Part shown: one piece after another, positions 62,075 through 64,000 of the stretch
How the letters are laid out: every line of letters starts with the position of its first letter
How positions within the stretch are numbered: position 1 is the stretch's first letter
Source of the DNA: Geomonas sp. Red32
Lineage (GTDB): Bacteria; Desulfobacterota; Desulfuromonadia; Geobacterales; Geobacteraceae
Direction: 5' to 3'
Length of the DNA stretch: 64,000 nt
NCBI RefSeq assembly: GCF_023652955.1
Contig: NZ_JAKLOY010000007.1
Location: forward strand, 124,001 to 188,000
Notes under the pieces: model-generated
What the model was told of the DNA's origin: nothing
Databases searched by the model: none
The model's input: the letters and a program-made list of their open reading frames with translations, nothing else
Made by a program: the position numbers and the translations under genes

Positions 62075-64000
62075 TCACTGTCCGGCGGCGGGCTGCTGGG
62101 GGGCGGGTTCCGAGGGTTCGGCGGACGCGGGAGGAGCGGGAGGAGCGGAGCCCTGGGGCTCTTCCTTAATCCCGGTCTGGGGGGCGGAGCCCTTGGCCGG
62201 GACCGGCTGCAGGCGGTAGAGCCTCTTGTAGATCTCCATCGCGGTGGCGACCTTCTTGACGTACTCCCGGGTCTCGCGGAAGGGGATGCTCTCCACGAAC
62301 TCGTCCTGGGGGAGATCACCCAGCGACTTCTGCCACCGGTTGACGTTCCCCGAGCCGGCGTTGTAGGCGGCGATGGCGAGGGTCATGTTGCCGTTGTAGC
62401 TCGCCAAGAGGCTCCTGAGATGTTTGGCCCCCAGCCGGATGTTGAGGTCGGGACGGGTGAGCCGGGAGCCGTCGCCCCGCGAGATCCTCTCGGCGGTGGC
62501 GGGCATGATCTGCATGAGCCCCACCGCGCCGACCGGCGACAGCGCCCCCGGAAAGTAGTTGCTCTCGGTTCTCATCACCGCCCAGACCAGGGTATCGGGG
62601 ATGGAGTTGGCAGAGGCCTGGTGGGTGACCTCGTCGAGGTAGGCCAGCGGGTAGAAGAGCCCCCACATCTGGCCGCTCTCCGACAGCGAGCGCTTCGGCC
62701 TCTCCCGCGAGATCAGGTGGTAGGCGCCGTTGTAGTTCCCCATCTCCAGGTAGAGACGGGCGAGCACCAGGGTGTTCTTTCCCTTCTTGGCGCTCAGCTC
62801 GCGCCCCGCCTCGTCGAAGAGGCCAAAGGAGATCAGCGCCTTTTCCCGCTCGTAGCCGGCCGGCATGGCGAGCGAGTCGGCCAGGTTCCTCGGGGGCTGC
62901 GGGAAAGCGGAGATCGGGCACATCCGGTTGCAGATGAGGGCGTAGTAGCCGAAGGGGTACTCGGAGGCGAGCGTCGAGTAGGCGGACTCGGCTCCCTTGC
63001 CGTCGCCGGTGGCGGTGAGCGATTTGCCGAGCCAGTAGAGCGCCTTCTCCCTGGTCTCGTCGCGCTCGGCAAGCTGCCTGAAGAAACCGGCGGCGGCCTT
63101 GTAGTCGCGGGAGAGGTAGCTCGTCCAGGCGGTCTCCCAGATGACGGCCGGGGTCCTCTGTGCCGGGTAGGTGTCGAGGTACCTTTTGAAAAGTTGCTGC
63201 GCTTCCCCCCATTTCTTCTGGAAACGCTTCAGGTAGGCCGCCTCCAGGAGGGCGTCGTCCGCCACCGTGGTGGAACGGGGAACCTCGGCGAGCTTCATGA
63301 ATACCTGGTATGCCTCGTCGGTTTTGCCGGCCTTGTCGAGCGCCTTGCCCAGCCAGTACCTCGCCTCGGCCAGGTTGCCGTTGGCGGCCCCCCTGTTGAC
63401 GATGGCGCGGAAGGTGGCCTGCGCATCGTCGTAGTGGCGCGCCTTGAGCTGGGCCTGTCCGAGCTTGAGGCGCACCCGGAAGGCGAAGTCGTCGCTTTGA
63501 CCGTCGAGCGGCAGCTTGGCCAGGGCGTCGGCGGCATCCCTGCTCCGACCGAGGTCGTAGAGGGTGACGGCACGCTTGTAGAGCTCCGCCGGGGTGTAGG
63601 GGGCGACGGTCACTCCCGCCTGGGCCATCAACTCGAGCTGGCCCGCCGCCTTCTCCGCATAGGGGGAGGTGGGGTACTTGAGCCAGAGGCTGCGGAAGAT
63701 GGAGGCGGCGGCCTTGGAGTCGCCGAGTTTCTCCTTGCAGAGGGCCGAGCCGTAGAGGGCCGAGATGGAGTCGCTCCCGGAGGGGTAGCGTTCGATGAAG
63801 AGGGTGTAGGTCTCCAGCGCCTCCTTCGGATAGCCGCGGGATGCGATGGAGTCTCCGTAGAGGATCATGGCCGCCCGGACCAGCCTGCTGTCGGGGTACT
63901 GCTGCAAAAGCCGGTAGAGGGGATTGAGCGCCTGGTCGTAACGCTCCAGCTTGGAGAGGGCGAGGGCCTGATTGTAGAGGGCGTAGTCGGCCAAAAGCGG
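62075..64000 (-). CDS. slt: Slt70-like soluble lytic transglycosylase, 5' end outside window
   Basis: The frame runs off the right edge, so the signal peptide is missing; about 641 residues are visible. The N-terminal and middle parts are TPR-like helical repeats forming the U-shaped superhelix (ALNPLYRLLQQYPDSRLVRAA). The SLT domain at about 480-600 has catalytic Glu in VMRTESNYFPGALSPVGAVGLMQIMP and IAAYNAGSGNVNRW. A Pro/Ala-rich tail ends the protein. It cleaves peptidoglycan with anhydro-muropeptide formation during wall turnover. Confidence 0.93.
   Translation of the reverse strand, partial: PLLADYALYNQALALSKLERYDQALNPLYRLLQQYPDSRLVRAAMILYGDSIASRGYPKEALETYTLFIERYPSGSDSISALYGSALCKEKLGDSKAAASIFRSLWLKYPTSPYAEKAAGQLELMAQAGVTVAPYTPAELYKRAVTLYDLGRSRDAADALAKLPLDGQSDDFAFRVRLKLGQAQLKARHYDDAQATFRAIVNRGAANGNLAEARYWLGKALDKAGKTDEAYQVFMKLAEVPRSTTVADDALLEAAYLKRFQKKWGEAQQLFKRYLDTYPAQRTPAVIWETAWTSYLSRDYKAAAGFFRQLAERDETREKALYWLGKSLTATGDGKGAESAYSTLASEYPFGYYALICNRMCPISAFPQPPRNLADSLAMPAGYEREKALISFGLFDEAGRELSAKKGKNTLVLARLYLEMGNYNGAYHLISRERPKRSLSESGQMWGLFYPLAYLDEVTHQASANSIPDTLVWAVMRTESNYFPGALSPVGAVGLMQIMPATAERISRGDGSRLTRPDLNIRLGAKHLRSLLASYNGNMTLAIAAYNAGSGNVNRWQKSLGDLPQDEFVESIPFRETREYVKKVATAMEIYKRLYRLQPVPAKGSAPQTGIKEEPQGSAPPAPPASAEPSEPAPQQPAAGQ

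Overview
The window is 64 kb of GC-rich bacterial chromosome whose gene content points to a Geobacter-like member of the Desulfuromonadia (Geobacter, Geomonas, Citrifermentans). The clues are the ftsH-folP-cdaA-ybbR-glmM-pdxJ order, a small CxxCH cytochrome, an NtrC-type two-component pair, an SLC5-STAC signalling fusion, a long UbiD decarboxylase and many copies of short C/G-rich intergenic hairpin repeats. The genus is an inference from gene content. No rRNA or tRNA gene, complete insertion sequence, phage or CRISPR array was found.

Left part (1-23.2 kb). The 3' end of a phosphoglycerate mutase gene converges with a branched-chain amino-acid ABC operon (livKHMGF plus a CBS protein, minus strand). 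Next come a sigma-54 response regulator and its sensor kinase (minus), then plus-strand ubiD, tlyA, a HIT protein and a DUF4124 protein. A soluble MgtE_N/CBS protein (minus) and lgt (plus) follow. A minus-strand signalling block then encodes an APH/P-loop kinase fusion, a two-helix membrane protein, an SLC5-STAC-GAF-PP2C fusion, a STAS protein and an RsbW-like ATPase. It reads as a transporter-coupled partner-switching pathway.

Middle part (23.3-37 kb). A TPR lipoprotein is translationally coupled to an oligopeptide-type binding protein and two permeases, with no ATPase gene. A hypothetical gene, tilS and the housekeeping run ftsH-folP-cdaA-ybbR-glmM-pdxJ follow. That run links membrane proteolysis, folate, c-di-AMP synthesis and cell-wall precursor supply.

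Accessory stretch (37.1-43.7 kb). It has lower GC, broken or fast-evolving surface genes, and long non-coding sequence. It holds a 5'-truncated, frameshifted Big2-type pseudogene, a periplasmic rhodanese, an array of about 12.7 tandem 41-bp units, a diheme mini-cytochrome, two secreted proteins of unknown role and an outer-membrane barrel.

Right part (43.6-64 kb). A strong promoter leads into a seven-gene operon in which every product is membrane-associated: a DUF898 protein, an M48 protease, a DUF5684 protein, an unknown, a rhomboid-TPR protease whose zinc-ribbon tail is displaced by a C8 tract, a small four-helix protein and a giant repeat-bearing SPFH/Band 7 protein. It ends at a clear terminator. 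A chemoreceptor, a GLG1-type Cys-rich protein, a marR-tolC-emrA-emrB efflux operon, a sugar nucleotidyltransferase and a truncated Slt-type lytic transglycosylase complete the window.

The best candidates for something undescribed are the seven-gene membrane operon with its homopolymer-switched rhomboid tail and vault-like repeat SPFH protein, the 41-bp dyad array, and the SLC5-PP2C partner-switching block.
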